The notes under the pieces were generated by a model, which worked only from the letters and a program-made list of their open reading frames with translations, made no database searches and had not been told where the DNA came from. 33,513 nt of DNA from Methanobrevibacter sp. (GTDB taxonomy: Archaea > Methanobacteriota > Methanobacteria > Methanobacteriales > Methanobacteriaceae): assembly GCA_031284925.1 (NCBI GenBank), contig JAITXE010000019.1, positions 1 to 33,513 of the forward strand. The letters are read 5' to 3'. The position numbers and the translations under genes are program-made. The stretch's first letter is position 1. Each line of letters begins with the position of its first letter. Shown here one piece after another: positions 16,192 through 25,712 of the stretch.

Positions 16192-17046
16192 TTGAAATGT
16201 GTTATTCCAGCTGCTGGCTTAGGTACAAGATTTCTTCCAATTACTAAGGCACAGCCAAAAGAGATGTTACCAGTATTTAATAAACCAACCATACAATATG
16301 TTATAGAAGAAGCTGTTGCATCTGGAATAGATGATATTCTTATTGTAACAGGTAAAGGTAAAAAGTCTATTGAAGATCATTTTGATAGATCTTTTGAGTT
16401 AGAAGAAAGTTTAAGGGAGAGTGGAAAGACAAATCTTCTAAAAACAGTGCAACATATATCTGATATGGCAGATATTTATTATATAAGACAAAAGAAACAG
16501 AAAGGACTTGGAGATGCAATTTATTGTGCGAAAAAACATGTGGGAGATGAACCATTCGCTGTTATGTTAGGCGATATTATTACTAAATCAGATGTTCCAT
16601 GTACTAAACAGTTAATTGATTTATCTCAAAAGTATGATGCACCTGCTATTGCTGTAGAAAAAGTTCCTAATGAGAAAGTTGAAAGATATGGTGTAATAAA
16701 TGGCGAGAAAATATCTGAGAACGCATATAAAGTCAATCATCTTGTTGAAAAACCTAAAATAGATGAAGCACCTTCTAATTTAGCTATTATGGGCCGATAT
16801 GTTTTATATCCTGAGTTATTTAATTATATTGAAAACACTAAACCGGATGTTGGTGGTGAAATTCAATTAACAGATGCATTAGGTGAATTTGATAATATAT
16901 ATGCAAGTATTTTCAATGGTAGTTCCTATGATATTGGAAATAAAATAGATTGGATAAAATCTTCTATAGAATTTGCATTAAATGATGCAGAATCTAAAGA
17001 TATTTTATTGGATTATATAAAAAGTATTAATATATATAATAGTTAA
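16192..17046 (+). CDS. galU: UTP-glucose-1-phosphate uridylyltransferase
   Basis: This 284-residue nucleotidyltransferase makes UDP-glucose from UTP and glucose 1-phosphate, supplying cell-wall and glycolipid synthesis. The N-terminal signature PAAGLGTRFLPITKAQPKEM is present at residues 6-25. It is followed by NKPTIQYVIEEAVASGI and later VVEKPK-like (LVEKPKIDEAPSNLAIMGRY) and GGEIQLTDAL, all typical of GalU. Translation starts at TTG, supported by AAGGAGGTG six bases before it. It follows the tRNA gene and precedes a coiled-coil protein of unknown role on the same strand. Confidence 0.95.
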   Translation: MKCVIPAAGLGTRFLPITKAQPKEMLPVFNKPTIQYVIEEAVASGIDDILIVTGKGKKSIEDHFDRSFELEESLRESGKTNLLKTVQHISDMADIYYIRQKKQKGLGDAIYCAKKHVGDEPFAVMLGDIITKSDVPCTKQLIDLSQKYDAPAIAVEKVPNEKVERYGVINGEKISENAYKVNHLVEKPKIDEAPSNLAIMGRYVLYPELFNYIENTKPDVGGEIQLTDALGEFDNIYASIFNGSSYDIGNKIDWIKSSIEFALNDAESKDILLDYIKSINIYNS

Positions 17047-17115
17047 GTTTATTGATTAATTTATTAAAAAAATTAATATTTTATTTTATTAAAAAAATTT
17101 TAAAAGGAGATTTAC

Positions 17116-17772
17116 ATGGTAGTAATAAACAACAAAAAGTCACATATCAAAGACTATAAATCTTCTAAAACAACGAATTCTTCACCACCAAAAACTGATT
17201 CTTCAGTAAATGCAAGAAAGAATTCCCTAGCAAGAAATAGTTTAACGAAAAGTTCCCCACATACTACGAAAAACAAATCATCACATAATAAGACTTATTC
17301 TAATAAAAATTATTCTAAAAATTCTGGTAATAGACAATTTGATAAAACTTTAACTACTAAATTAGAAAATGAGATTAAAGAATTGAAAGAACAATTAAGT
17401 AAACAGGAAAAGGAAAGTGCATCTGAGATTTCCTCCTTAAAAAAGAAAATTTTTATATTACACAATGATAAATCTAAATTATCAAGAAATGTTGAGATAC
17501 ATGAGATTAAAGATGTAAATTATAAACTTAAAAATACTGAAAAGATAAGACAAGATTTATCAAAATCCCAACATAAAAATGAGGTAATTAAAAAACTTCT
17601 TGATGAAGCTCGAGAGAAAGTATCTCATTTAGAAACTGATAATGAGTCTTTAAAACAAGATAAAGAAAAATTAATAAACATAGTTAAGGATTATAATAAC
17701 TTAGGATTTTTAGGTTCTATCACAAGGAAAAAACCTGATAGCTATAATGACTTTTTTAAACAAGATAAATAA
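17116..17772 (+). CDS. Unrecognised basic coiled-coil protein
   Basis: I do not recognise this 218-residue protein. Residues 1-80 are low complexity and strongly basic, made mainly of Ser, Lys, Asn and Thr (for example KSSPHTTKNKSSHNKTYSNK), and likely disordered. Residues 83-195 are highly charged with heptad-like leucine and isoleucine spacing (LENEIKELKEQLSKQEKE near 86), so a long coiled coil. A short conserved-looking tail, NNLGFLGSITRKKPDSYNDFF, closes it. There is no signal peptide or membrane helix. AAAGGAGAT before the ATG argues for real expression. It lies between galU and gatE with about 70 and 150 bases on either side. A structural or nucleic-acid-binding role is possible but unsupported. 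Confidence 0.8.
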   Translation: MVVINNKKSHIKDYKSSKTTNSSPPKTDSSVNARKNSLARNSLTKSSPHTTKNKSSHNKTYSNKNYSKNSGNRQFDKTLTTKLENEIKELKEQLSKQEKESASEISSLKKKIFILHNDKSKLSRNVEIHEIKDVNYKLKNTEKIRQDLSKSQHKNEVIKKLLDEAREKVSHLETDNESLKQDKEKLINIVKDYNNLGFLGSITRKKPDSYNDFFKQDK

Positions 17773-17921
17773 TTTAATCTAAACATTTTTAACTTTATAT
17801 TTTAAGAAGTGCATTGTTGTAAATGTATTTGAATTTTCCATTTTCAAAAACTATCCAATTAAAGAATAATTTTAAGTAATGAAGAAATATAATAGAAAAA
17901 TATTAAGATGTTGGAGTTTTT

Positions 17922-19811
17922 ATGAATTGGAGAGAATTAGGTCTTAAAATGGGGTTAGAGATTCATCAACAACTTAATAGTAAACATAAGTTATTCTGTG
18001 CTTGCCCAAATGAACTTAGTAATAGTGAGATTGATAGTGAGATTAAAAGATATCTAAGACCCACACAGAGTGAATTAGGTCAAATTGATAGAGCCGCTTT
18101 TCAAGAATCTTTAAAAAACTTAAGGTTTAATTATGAGGCTTATAATCTAAAAACATGCTTAGTTGAAAGTGATGATGAACCACCACATAATTTAAATAAA
18201 GAAGCACTGAATTTGTCTGTTACAATCGCATCTCTTTTGAATATGAAAATAGCTGATGAAATTCATACAATGAGAAAACAGGTTATAGATGGAAGTAACA
18301 CTGGAGGATTTCAAAGAACGGCTTTAATAGCAACCGATGGTTATTTAAACACTAATAATGGCAAAATAGCTATTGAGAATCTTTGTCTAGAAGAAGATGC
18401 TGCAAGAAGAATAGCGACAGGGGATGGTTTTACAAGTTTTCGTCTTGATAGATTAGGAATTCCCTTAGTTGAAATTACAACAAACCCATCTATGCATGAT
18501 CCACAAGAAGTTAAAGAAGTTGCATATATATTAGGCCAAATATTAAGAAGTACCAATGTTAAAAGAGGTCTTGGAACTATAAGGCAAGACTTAAACATAT
18601 CAATTAGTGAAGGTAGCCGTGTTGAGATTAAAGGTGTTCAAGATTTAGATTTAATTCCTAAAATGGTTGAATTAGAAGTTGAAAGGCAATTAAATCTTAT
18701 TAAAATTAAAAATGAACTTGAAAAAAGAGATGCTAAAGTTCAGGGAAATATTTTTAATGTTGGTGAAATATTTAAAAACACAGGTTCTAAGATAATAGCT
18801 AGTGCAAAATCTGTAAAAGCTATTGTCTTAAAAGGATTTGCTGGATTAATTGGAATGGAGATTCAGGAAAATCTTAGATTTGGAACTGAATTAGCTGATT
18901 ATGCTAAAAAACATGGAGTTTATGGAATATTTCATAGTGATGAGTTACCTGCTTATGGAATTAATCAAGAAGAAGTTTCAAATCTAAAAGAATTTTTAAG
19001 TGTAACAGAAGAGGATAGTTTTGTTATTGTTGCTCATGAAGAGGAAATAGCTATTTCTGCACTAAAAGAAGTTATGAAACGAGCTGAAATGGCATTTGAT
19101 GGAGTTCCTGAAGAAACAAGAAAAGCCTTAGAAAAAGGTACAAGTGAATATATGAGACCTCTTGCAACTGCAAGTCGAATGTATCTTGAAACAGATATCC
19201 CTCTTCTTAAAATTAGTAAAGAAAACATGGATGATATTTTAAATAATCTACCCGAACTTATAGATGAAAAAAGAAACAGACTTATTAAAGAATATAATAT
19301 AAGTGAAGACCTTATAAATCAATTAATTAAAAGAGGATACGCTGATGAGTTTGAAGAGATTGTAAATGAACTTAAAGTAAATCCAACAACTGTTGCATCA
19401 TTTTATGCATATTCCATTACAGAATTTAAGAGAGAAAAAATATTTATCGACCAATTAAATATTAACGAAGTTAAATCAACTTTTAAATTACTAAAGGATG
19501 AATTAATAAGTAAAACAGCAATTAACAATATTATAAAAGAAATAGCTATTTTAAAAGAGAAAAATCCAAACATAAAAATAGAAACTAAAGAAATAGCTAA
19601 AAAATTAAATCTCTTAGTTCTCCCAGGTGATGATTTAAGAAACATAATCACAGAAATTGTTAATAAAAACGAAGAATTAATTAAAGAAAGACAAATGGAT
19701 GCATTAGGTTCTTTAATGGGTATAGCAATGAAAGAATTTAAAGGAAAAGCAGACGGTAAAACAGTCAATAAAATTCTAAAAGAAGAAATTGAAAAAGTTT
19801 TAAATCAATAA
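17922..19811 (+). CDS. gatE: Glutamyl-tRNA(Gln) amidotransferase subunit E
   Basis: This 629-residue protein is the archaeal GatE, which with GatD converts Glu-tRNA(Gln) to Gln-tRNA(Gln). The start MNWRELGLKMGLEIHQQLN is the GatB/GatE signature. It continues with FCACPNELSN, VESDDEPPHNLNKEALN and QVIDGSNTGGFQRTALIATDG. An AspRS-like GAD insertion domain spans about 270-400, which separates GatE from bacterial GatB, and the C-terminal 180 residues form the helical and YqeY-like domains that bind tRNA. GGAG precedes the ATG. GatD is not in this window. Confidence 0.97.
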   Translation: MNWRELGLKMGLEIHQQLNSKHKLFCACPNELSNSEIDSEIKRYLRPTQSELGQIDRAAFQESLKNLRFNYEAYNLKTCLVESDDEPPHNLNKEALNLSVTIASLLNMKIADEIHTMRKQVIDGSNTGGFQRTALIATDGYLNTNNGKIAIENLCLEEDAARRIATGDGFTSFRLDRLGIPLVEITTNPSMHDPQEVKEVAYILGQILRSTNVKRGLGTIRQDLNISISEGSRVEIKGVQDLDLIPKMVELEVERQLNLIKIKNELEKRDAKVQGNIFNVGEIFKNTGSKIIASAKSVKAIVLKGFAGLIGMEIQENLRFGTELADYAKKHGVYGIFHSDELPAYGINQEEVSNLKEFLSVTEEDSFVIVAHEEEIAISALKEVMKRAEMAFDGVPEETRKALEKGTSEYMRPLATASRMYLETDIPLLKISKENMDDILNNLPELIDEKRNRLIKEYNISEDLINQLIKRGYADEFEEIVNELKVNPTTVASFYAYSITEFKREKIFIDQLNINEVKSTFKLLKDELISKTAINNIIKEIAILKEKNPNIKIETKEIAKKLNLLVLPGDDLRNIITEIVNKNEELIKERQMDALGSLMGIAMKEFKGKADGKTVNKILKEEIEKVLNQ

Positions 19812-19956
19812 TCTTATGATATGATAAATGGTTTGTATGTTTTTAATAGTGTCAATAGAATTGTCAAAAATTTGGATGATAAAATCAAAATGATAAGTTT
19901 AAGATTTCACTTTTCTATTTCGGAAAACCAACCTAATCCTACCAAACATTGGAACT

Positions 19957-20307
19957 TTATCTATTCAGCATTAAATATATTAAACTCAATATAGAAACAG
20001 TCCTCAGTATCATTCCAAAAATGCCAATTATATAATTACCTCCAAAAAACCTAAACGATCCATTTTTTATTCTTTTTAATCTTATTTTTTGAGCAGCTAT
20101 AGATTCAGGCACATATTTAAGTACTTCATCATCAGTTAATAAACCTTCTTTAGGTTCTGTGTGATTATTACTTCCCATAAATCTCTTTAATTCCACTTCT
20201 CTCAATTCTTTATGGAATTTATTGTCATATTCAATTCCATCATTTTTTGTTTTGCCATTAGTAAAATTTTCATCATTAACATTTGGAGTTTCATCATTTT
20301 TAGACAT
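19957..20307 (-). CDS. Hypothetical protein with one C-terminal membrane helix
   Basis: This 116-residue protein is unrecognised. Residues 1-50 are hydrophilic and Asn/Asp/Lys rich. A charged middle follows (KEGLLTDDEVLKYVPESIAAQKIRLKRIKN), and the last 25 residues form a hydrophobic helix (YIIGIFGMILRTVSILSLIYLML), so it is probably tail-anchored in the membrane. It starts about 44 bases downstream of a J-domain protein on the same strand and may be co-transcribed with it, which hints at a membrane-linked chaperone partner; this is inference only. Confidence 0.7.
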   Translation of the reverse strand: MSKNDETPNVNDENFTNGKTKNDGIEYDNKFHKELREVELKRFMGSNNHTEPKEGLLTDDEVLKYVPESIAAQKIRLKRIKNGSFRFFGGNYIIGIFGMILRTVSILSLIYLMLNR

Positions 20308-20350
20308 ATGTTCTGTAAGGCTTTTGTTATCATTAGGTTTAAATTATTGA

Positions 20351-20569
20351 TCATATTTCTGTTTTTTTATCATGATTGGATAATGTTTCATATGCTTCTT
20401 GAATTTCATATATTTTCTTTCTATAATTCTCTTTTTCTTCCTCTTCAGCACGATCAGGATGATAAGTGAAAATCTGTTTATTATAAGCTTCATTTATTGT
20501 TTTTTGATCAGCAGTTTTATCAATTCCAAGCATATTATAGTAATCTTCTTTAATAATATCACACCCCAT
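20351..20569 (-). CDS. Minimal J-domain protein
   Basis: This 72-residue protein consists only of a J domain: EDYYNMLGIDKTADQKTINEAY, then the DnaK-stimulating HPD motif (His37-Pro38-Asp39), then an acidic loop and the helix YRKKIYEIQEAYETLSN. It lacks the Gly/Phe linker, zinc-finger and substrate-binding domains of DnaJ, so it would be a recruiter of DnaK ATPase to a partner, perhaps the tail-anchored protein encoded just downstream. No Shine-Dalgarno site precedes the ATG, and a TATA-like element ends about 17 bases before it, suggesting a leaderless transcript. Confidence 0.88.
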   Translation of the reverse strand: MGCDIIKEDYYNMLGIDKTADQKTINEAYNKQIFTYHPDRAEEEEKENYRKKIYEIQEAYETLSNHDKKTEI

Positions 20570-20586
20570 AGCGTAGATTATAAAAG

Positions 20587-20594
20587 TTTTTAAA
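20587..20594 (-). promoter_or_regulatory. TATA box giving a leaderless J-domain mRNA
   Basis: TTTAAAAA on the minus strand begins 25 bases before the ATG of the J-domain gene. That is the usual distance from an archaeal TATA box to the transcription start, so the ATG itself would be at or near the +1 position. The absence of a ribosome binding site agrees. Confidence 0.4.
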
Positions 20595-21156
20595 TGTGTT
20601 TTAAGGGTGCAATTATTTCAATTTAATGCATTGTAACTTACCATTGATATCTTTAAGATATGTAAATTTATTTTTAAACAATAATATCAATATCACAATA
20701 GAATGGTTGATATAATAAAATAAGAATCATATTTATATAAATGTTTCCTTTGTCTGCACGATAAAATTTTGCATTTGATGTTTAAACTTACAACAGGTTG
20801 AGTGTATGGGTGTTAATTTTTTTGTATTGTTTATCTGTTACAAGATTCTTCTTCATCAATTTCCTTATCTTCTTTATTTAATTCTTCACAAATACATCAG
20901 AAAACTCTAATTTCCATTTGATATAAAAAATATCACCATATTATTCTTTTCATTTGATTTTTCAACTAAATTATCATTTAATTTGGGTTTTAATCATTGA
21001 TATGAATAATAATCTTCTAACTTCTCATTATATTATAAATAATGCATAATCAATATCTACTTAATTATATATTATTCGAAAAGGAATATTAATTATATAA
21101 TAAATTTTAAAAAATTATAATACATTAATATGAATTATTTTTAAAAGGTAGATGTT
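20595..21156. other. Gene-poor gap, possible degenerate coding traces
   Basis: No intact gene is visible. On the minus strand at about 20836-20888 a short open stretch reads EELNKEDKEIDEEESCNR followed by a stop. Its charged composition looks coding-like, but upstream it is closed by stops and no family is recognisable. The last 100 bases before the flavodoxin gene are A+T rich with several TATA-like sequences and probably hold its promoter. Confidence 0.35.
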
Positions 21157-21639
21157 ATGAAAACTTTAATATTATACTATTCAGAAAGTGGTAAGAGCGA
21201 GGTTGTTGCAAAAACATTATCATCACAATTATTTGGAGATTTAATTAGAATAAAAGATTTAAAAGTAAGAAAAGGATTTAAATCAAAATTAACATCTTCA
21301 ATAGATGCATTTAGAGAATCTAAAACTGAAATATCACCATCAAAAATAGATCTGAAAGATTATGATTTAATATATATTGGAACACCTGTTTGGGCATCTA
21401 AACCAACTCCTGCAATTATAACTGCAATTGACAAGTTTGATTTTAGAAGAAAAGAAATTATTCTTTTTGCAACAATGCGAATTTCTGGTGGGGAAAAAGC
21501 AATTAAAAGAATGGAAGATAAACTTCAATCACGAGGGGCTCGTGTTACAAATTCATTTATAATAAAAACACAAAATAAAAACACATCTAACATCACAGGG
21601 GATACACTGGATTTAATTGAATCATTAAATTTAAAATAA
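21157..21639 (+). CDS. Flavodoxin-like protein
   Basis: This 160-residue protein has a flavodoxin fold. The FMN phosphate loop is YSESGKSEVVA at residues 8-18, in place of the commoner TxTGxT. YDLIYIGTPVWASKPTPAI near 69-87 is the second FMN-contacting loop, with Trp at the stacking position. It most resembles the short, single-domain flavodoxins that shuttle electrons or reduce quinones in anaerobes. AAGGTAGAT precedes the ATG. It is transcribed toward, and ends only three bases from, the convergent chorismate lyase gene. Redox partners are unknown. Confidence 0.88.
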   Translation: MKTLILYYSESGKSEVVAKTLSSQLFGDLIRIKDLKVRKGFKSKLTSSIDAFRESKTEISPSKIDLKDYDLIYIGTPVWASKPTPAIITAIDKFDFRRKEIILFATMRISGGEKAIKRMEDKLQSRGARVTNSFIIKTQNKNTSNITGDTLDLIESLNLK

Positions 21640-21642
21640 TGG

Positions 21643-22182
21643 CTACTCTTTAAAATAATCCCATGGAAATGTTTCTTTAATCCATATTAATTTTTCATTA
21701 TTTTTAAATATACTATACTCTCTTGTAAGAAGATCATTGTTTGAGTTAAATAGTTTTGACATTTCATCAGTACTTGGCTCAATACTCACATTTTCTATTT
21801 CTCTTCTTGATTCAACATTATACTTTTTAAGGATTTTTCCTATTGGTAAATCTTTTTTAGTTAAATCTTCTTTAAATTCATCTTTTATTCTTTTTAAAGG
21901 AGTGTATGATATGGCATGTATTAAAGGTTTGTTATCTTTATGCATTAAAACTACTCTGTAATTAACATCATCAGTTCTCCTAATATTTAATAGTTTAGCT
22001 ATTTTAGGGCTTGGGGTTTCAAATTGTTGTATTAATGTTTTAATAGCTATTGTTCCGTTTAAAATATCTAATATACTTGTCATAGATCCATCATGCACCA
22101 TGAGGATTTTTTGTAGTTTAGATAATTTATATTTTCCATTATCAAGTTCATTAATTTTTTTAATAATATTTTCATTTGTCAT
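21643..22182 (-). CDS. Chorismate pyruvate-lyase family protein (DUF98)
   Basis: This protein of 179 residues belongs to the DUF98 chorismate lyase family, which in methanogens makes 4-hydroxybenzoate from chorismate for methanopterin synthesis. Seen: MVHDGSMTSILDIL near residue 28, RRTDDVNYRVVLM, HAISYTPLKRIKDEF and the ESRREIENVSIEP stretch, with an arginine and glutamate pattern typical of the active site. I use ATG 22182, four bases after the stop of the aconitase-family gene; an in-frame upstream ATG would overlap that gene by 38 bases. Translation is probably coupled. Family assignment is good; the methanopterin role is from knowledge of relatives. Confidence 0.82.
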   Translation of the reverse strand: MTNENIIKKINELDNGKYKLSKLQKILMVHDGSMTSILDILNGTIAIKTLIQQFETPSPKIAKLLNIRRTDDVNYRVVLMHKDNKPLIHAISYTPLKRIKDEFKEDLTKKDLPIGKILKKYNVESRREIENVSIEPSTDEMSKLFNSNNDLLTREYSIFKNNEKLIWIKETFPWDYFKE

Positions 22183-22186
22183 GATT

Positions 22187-23422
22187 TCACTCACTAATAA
22201 AACCTTTAATAGCTGAACTTGCAACTATTCTTGCATTTGATAGATAAACTTTTGAATTTGGATCTCCCATTCTCCCCTTAAAATTACGGTTTGTGGTTGC
22301 TATACAAGTTTCTCCTTCAGATAAAACTCCCATGTGTCCCCCTAAACAAGGTCCACAACCTGGATTACACACAATAGCATTTGATTCTATAAATGTTTGT
22401 ATATATCCTTTTTCAATAGCTTTTTCATATATTTTTAAGGATGCTGGAGAGATTAATAATCTTACATCAGGGTGGACTTTTTTATCTTTTAAAACATCAG
22501 CAGCCATTTTTAAATCTTCTAGTCTCCCATTGGTACATGAGCCAATGAATCCTTGATCAATAGATATTCCTTTTATTTTTGATATTGGTTTCACATTATC
22601 TACACTATTTGGGCATGCTATTTGGGGTTCTAGATCACTTATATCAAAGGAAAACTCTTTTTCATAGTTTGTATATTTATCTGCTTTAAACATACTGAAT
22701 TTATTCATCTTTGTTTTATCTTTTAAATAATTTAATGTTTCTTGGTTTATTTCCATTATGCCGTTTTTTGCCCCCATTTCAACAGCCATGTTTGTCATTG
22801 TCATTCTTCCTGCAACATCCATATTATTTATGATATCACCAAAAAACTCAAGTGATTTATATGTAGCACCACCAGAACCAATTTCTTTAATAATTTTTAA
22901 AATAATATCTTTTGAACTAATATTTTCACTTAAATCTCCTGTAACATTTATCTTAAATGCTTCTGGAACCATAAACCAAGTTTTACCTGTTGCGTAAACC
23001 ATTGCAATATCTGTTGCACCCATCCCTGTTGAGAATGCATTAAAAGCTCCATAAGTACATGTATGGGAATCTGCCCCTACAATAATTTGTCCTGGTTTAA
23101 CAAGCCCTTTCTCAGGCAGTACTTGATGACAAATCCCTTCACCATGATCATAAAAGTGTTTTAAATTTTGTTTTTTTTTAAATTGCCTTGCAACTTTTTG
23201 AAATTCAGCAGAACCAATTGTGTTTGCTGGGACTGTGTGGTCAAATACAATAGCTATTTTTGAATTATCCCAAACATCTTCAGCTATTTTTTCAAAGATT
23301 CTAATAGCTGGTGGGGATGTTCCATCATGGGACATGACTAAATCTACATCAACTTCTATAATCTCTCCAGGAATTACTTCTTTCCCATATCCAATGGATA
23401 AAATTTTTTCAGTTATGTTCAT
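22187..23422 (-). CDS. Homoaconitase / 3-isopropylmalate dehydratase large subunit
   Basis: This 411-residue protein is the large subunit of an aconitase-family hydro-lyase of the archaeal LeuC/HacA type. Visible signatures: GADSHTCTYGAFNAFSTGMGATD, the [4Fe-4S] ligands in GSCTNG and CNPGCGPC (Cys356 and Cys359), and NRNFKGRMG near the end. Methanogens carry two such proteins, LeuC for leucine and HacA for 2-oxosuberate and coenzyme B. The large subunit alone does not tell them apart, since specificity comes from a loop of the small subunit, which is not in this window. Hence no symbol is given. The downstream chorismate lyase favours a cofactor role only weakly. Confidence 0.9.
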   Translation of the reverse strand: MNITEKILSIGYGKEVIPGEIIEVDVDLVMSHDGTSPPAIRIFEKIAEDVWDNSKIAIVFDHTVPANTIGSAEFQKVARQFKKKQNLKHFYDHGEGICHQVLPEKGLVKPGQIIVGADSHTCTYGAFNAFSTGMGATDIAMVYATGKTWFMVPEAFKINVTGDLSENISSKDIILKIIKEIGSGGATYKSLEFFGDIINNMDVAGRMTMTNMAVEMGAKNGIMEINQETLNYLKDKTKMNKFSMFKADKYTNYEKEFSFDISDLEPQIACPNSVDNVKPISKIKGISIDQGFIGSCTNGRLEDLKMAADVLKDKKVHPDVRLLISPASLKIYEKAIEKGYIQTFIESNAIVCNPGCGPCLGGHMGVLSEGETCIATTNRNFKGRMGDPNSKVYLSNARIVASSAIKGFISE

Positions 23423-23520
23423 ATTAACACTTATTTTTTGTATTTTAATTGAGGTTGTTTGTAATCTTTATTTAAAAAAAATAATTTATTTCTAATAAAA
23501 CCAATATTTAACTATCAATA

Positions 23521-23745
23521 GACACTGTAAATTTAGCATGGTTTTTTGAATTTGAAAAATTGCAAATAAGATTACCTTAAGAGTCTACATATAACAGTTA
23601 ATTTATATGTCAAAAAGGATATTTTTTTAGAATTGTTGCAGAATTTTAATATAGAAAATTTAATATATTATGAAAAACAAATTAATTATATTATATATTA
23701 AAAATTTTAGTTTTTTTTTATAATATATTTCATGCTAAATTATTA
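23521..23745. mobile_element. Second, degraded copy of the MITE-like element
   Basis: The left end GACACTGTAAATTTAGCATG matches the terminal repeat of the 1719-1870 element, and the next 60 bases resemble its interior read in the opposite orientation (GAATTTGAAAAATT, then ATTACCTTAAGAG against ATTACATTAAGAG). A weak right end may be CATGCTAAATT at 23731-23741. The right half is poorly conserved and the boundary uncertain. It lies upstream of the divergent aconitase-family and aIF2-beta genes. Confidence 0.5.
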
Positions 23746-23829
23746 TATATTACATGTGTTAATAATATAAATTTCAATTAATATTTTAAAGATTTAGATT
23801 TTATTTAATAAATTTAAGGAAACGATACT

Positions 23830-24237
23830 ATGGAAAAATATGAAGATTTATTATCAAGAGCAATTGATCAATTACCTCCTGAAGTTTTTGAAACAAAAAG
23901 ATTTAATGTTCCTAAAGCATACTCAGATATACAAGGTAATAGAACTTTTATTAAGAATTTTAAAGAAATATCTGAAGCATTAAATAGAGATTCTCAACAT
24001 TTATTAAAGTTTTTATTAAGAGAATTAGGAACTGCGGGTAATTTAGAAGGTAGTAGAGCTATTTTACAAGGTAAGTTTAATCATTATTTAATAAATGAAA
24101 AAGTGGATGAGTATGTTGAAAAATTTGTATACTGCCAAGAGTGCAACAGACCAGATACCAAAATTGTAAGAGAAGGCAGAACATTCATTCTCAAATGTTT
24201 AGCATGCGGTGCTAAAGCTCCTCTTAAAACATTATGA
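23830..24237 (+). CDS. eif2b: Translation initiation factor aIF2 subunit beta
   Basis: This 135-residue protein is archaeal aIF2-beta, part of the heterotrimer that brings initiator tRNA to the ribosome. It has the N-terminal helix, the central alpha-beta domain with [31 protein letters not shown] and [11 protein letters not shown], and the C-terminal zinc ribbon with Cys102, Cys105, Cys123 and Cys126. Length and all domain signatures are normal. AAGGA precedes the ATG. A monocistronic unit is likely. Confidence 0.96.
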   Translation: MEKYEDLLSRAIDQLPPEVFETKRFNVPKAYSDIQGNRTFIKNFKEISEALNRDSQHLLKFLLRELGTAGNLEGSRAILQGKFNHYLINEKVDEYVEKFVYCQECNRPDTKIVREGRTFILKCLACGAKAPLKTL

Positions 24238-24356
24238 TGGAATGAAAATAAAAGACACTCAAAACCATGCCATGAAATTAGTTAGCTTGCATTTAAGAAA
24301 ACATTTTTATTATTATATATGATTTTATTTATTTTTATTAAATATTCATGAAAATA

Positions 24357-25712
24357 TTATTTATCTGAAAAATCCACCTCCTCTGCTATATTTTTACTGA
24401 AATTATAGGCAAAATTTGGGCATGAACAACTATGAATATGTATGTAGTTTGCTAAGGTATTATTATATGTTATCCCATCTTGATGATTTATAATTCCTTT
24501 TCCTCTTTGAACTTCAAAGGCGAAGTTAGCTTTTACATTGTTTAACTTAGTGTAGTGAAATTCATGACCTTTAAAAACTTCATCTTTTTCTGATATTAAG
24601 TTATCTTTTTTTGATTTAGCTATTGTATAACTTAATCCTTGAACTTTTGGTGTCATTGCTGAATTAAAAGGTATAATATTACACATCTCATATTTATCAA
24701 TTGATTTTGAGAGGTATATCAAACCACCACATTCCCCATATATATGTTTTCCATTATTAGAAAACTTTAAAATGGATTTTCTCATAGATGAATTTTTTTC
24801 TAGTTCTTTTTTAAAAACTTCAGGATATCCTCCACCAATATATAAACCATCCACATCAGGAAGTGTTTCATCGTGCAAGGGTGAAAATGGGATAATTTTT
24901 GCTTTATTATCCTCTAAAGCACAGATATTATCTTGGTAATAAAAATTAAATGCTTCATCTTTTGCTAGACCTATTTTTATTGGTTTTTTATTTGCGACTT
25001 TCCAAAGTGTTCCATTATCTTTAGGTGTTTTAAAATCTTTCATTATATCTATTAAACAGTCAAGATCTATATATTTTTCTACTATTTTCCCCCAATTTTC
25101 AATATTTTTAGCTATTTTATCTTTTTCAAGTGCTGGAACCAAACCTAAATGTCTTTGCTCAATACTTATTTTATCATCTCGTGGTATTCCACCTATTACT
25201 TTAGTTTTAGCTAATTTTTCAACGGATTCTTTGGTTTTTAAATAATGTTTTTTTCCTTTTACTTTATTTAATATAACTCCTTCTATTTTTAATTCAGGCT
25301 CTAAAGATTTAAATCCTAAAACAATTGCTGCTGCACTTTTAACTAAACTACGGGCATCTAAAATGAGAATTATTGGGGCATTTAATGCTTTAGCTATTGA
25401 AGCGGTACTTCCAACATCTGAAATTGAGCTTATTCCTTCATAAAGACCTCTTACTCCTTCAATAATTCCATACTTAGCTTTGGATTTTTTCATGGCTCTT
25501 TTATATGTTGTTTTTATTTGATTATCACTCATAAAAAAGGAATCTAAATTTCTTGATATGTTTCCTGTTGCAAGTGTGTGATAACTTGGATCAATGTAAT
25601 CTGGACCAACTTTAAATGGTTGAACATTATATTGGGATAATGCTTTCATTATTCCTGTTGAAATTGTTGTTTTTCCAACTGCACTACTTGTTCCTGCTAA
25701 TAATATTTTCAT
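24357..25712 (-). CDS. Cobyrinate / Ni-sirohydrochlorin a,c-diamide synthase
   Basis: This 451-residue ATP-dependent amidase belongs to the CbiA family. The N-terminal synthetase domain begins with the P-loop [10 protein letters not shown] (residues 7-16) and [11 protein letters not shown]. The C-terminal class I glutamine amidotransferase domain has the nucleophile Cys328 in [10 protein letters not shown] and IGGGYPE earlier. CbiA amidates cobyrinate for cobamides, and its close relative CfbB amidates Ni-sirohydrochlorin for coenzyme F430. In methanogens the two are hard to separate by sequence alone and one enzyme may serve both, so no symbol is given. It is convergent with aIF2-beta across 119 bases. 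Confidence 0.9.
   Translation of the reverse strand: MKILLAGTSSAVGKTTISTGIMKALSQYNVQPFKVGPDYIDPSYHTLATGNISRNLDSFFMSDNQIKTTYKRAMKKSKAKYGIIEGVRGLYEGISSISDVGSTASIAKALNAPIILILDARSLVKSAAAIVLGFKSLEPELKIEGVILNKVKGKKHYLKTKESVEKLAKTKVIGGIPRDDKISIEQRHLGLVPALEKDKIAKNIENWGKIVEKYIDLDCLIDIMKDFKTPKDNGTLWKVANKKPIKIGLAKDEAFNFYYQDNICALEDNKAKIIPFSPLHDETLPDVDGLYIGGGYPEVFKKELEKNSSMRKSILKFSNNGKHIYGECGGLIYLSKSIDKYEMCNIIPFNSAMTPKVQGLSYTIAKSKKDNLISEKDEVFKGHEFHYTKLNNVKANFAFEVQRGKGIINHQDGITYNNTLANYIHIHSCSCPNFAYNFSKNIAEEVDFSDK

Noticed and set aside
24262-24282. AAAACCATGC followed by CATGAAATT resembling a MITE terminal repeat
   Set aside because: The match is interrupted by an extra CATG and the terminal CACTG part is absent; too weak to pair with the copy at 23521.
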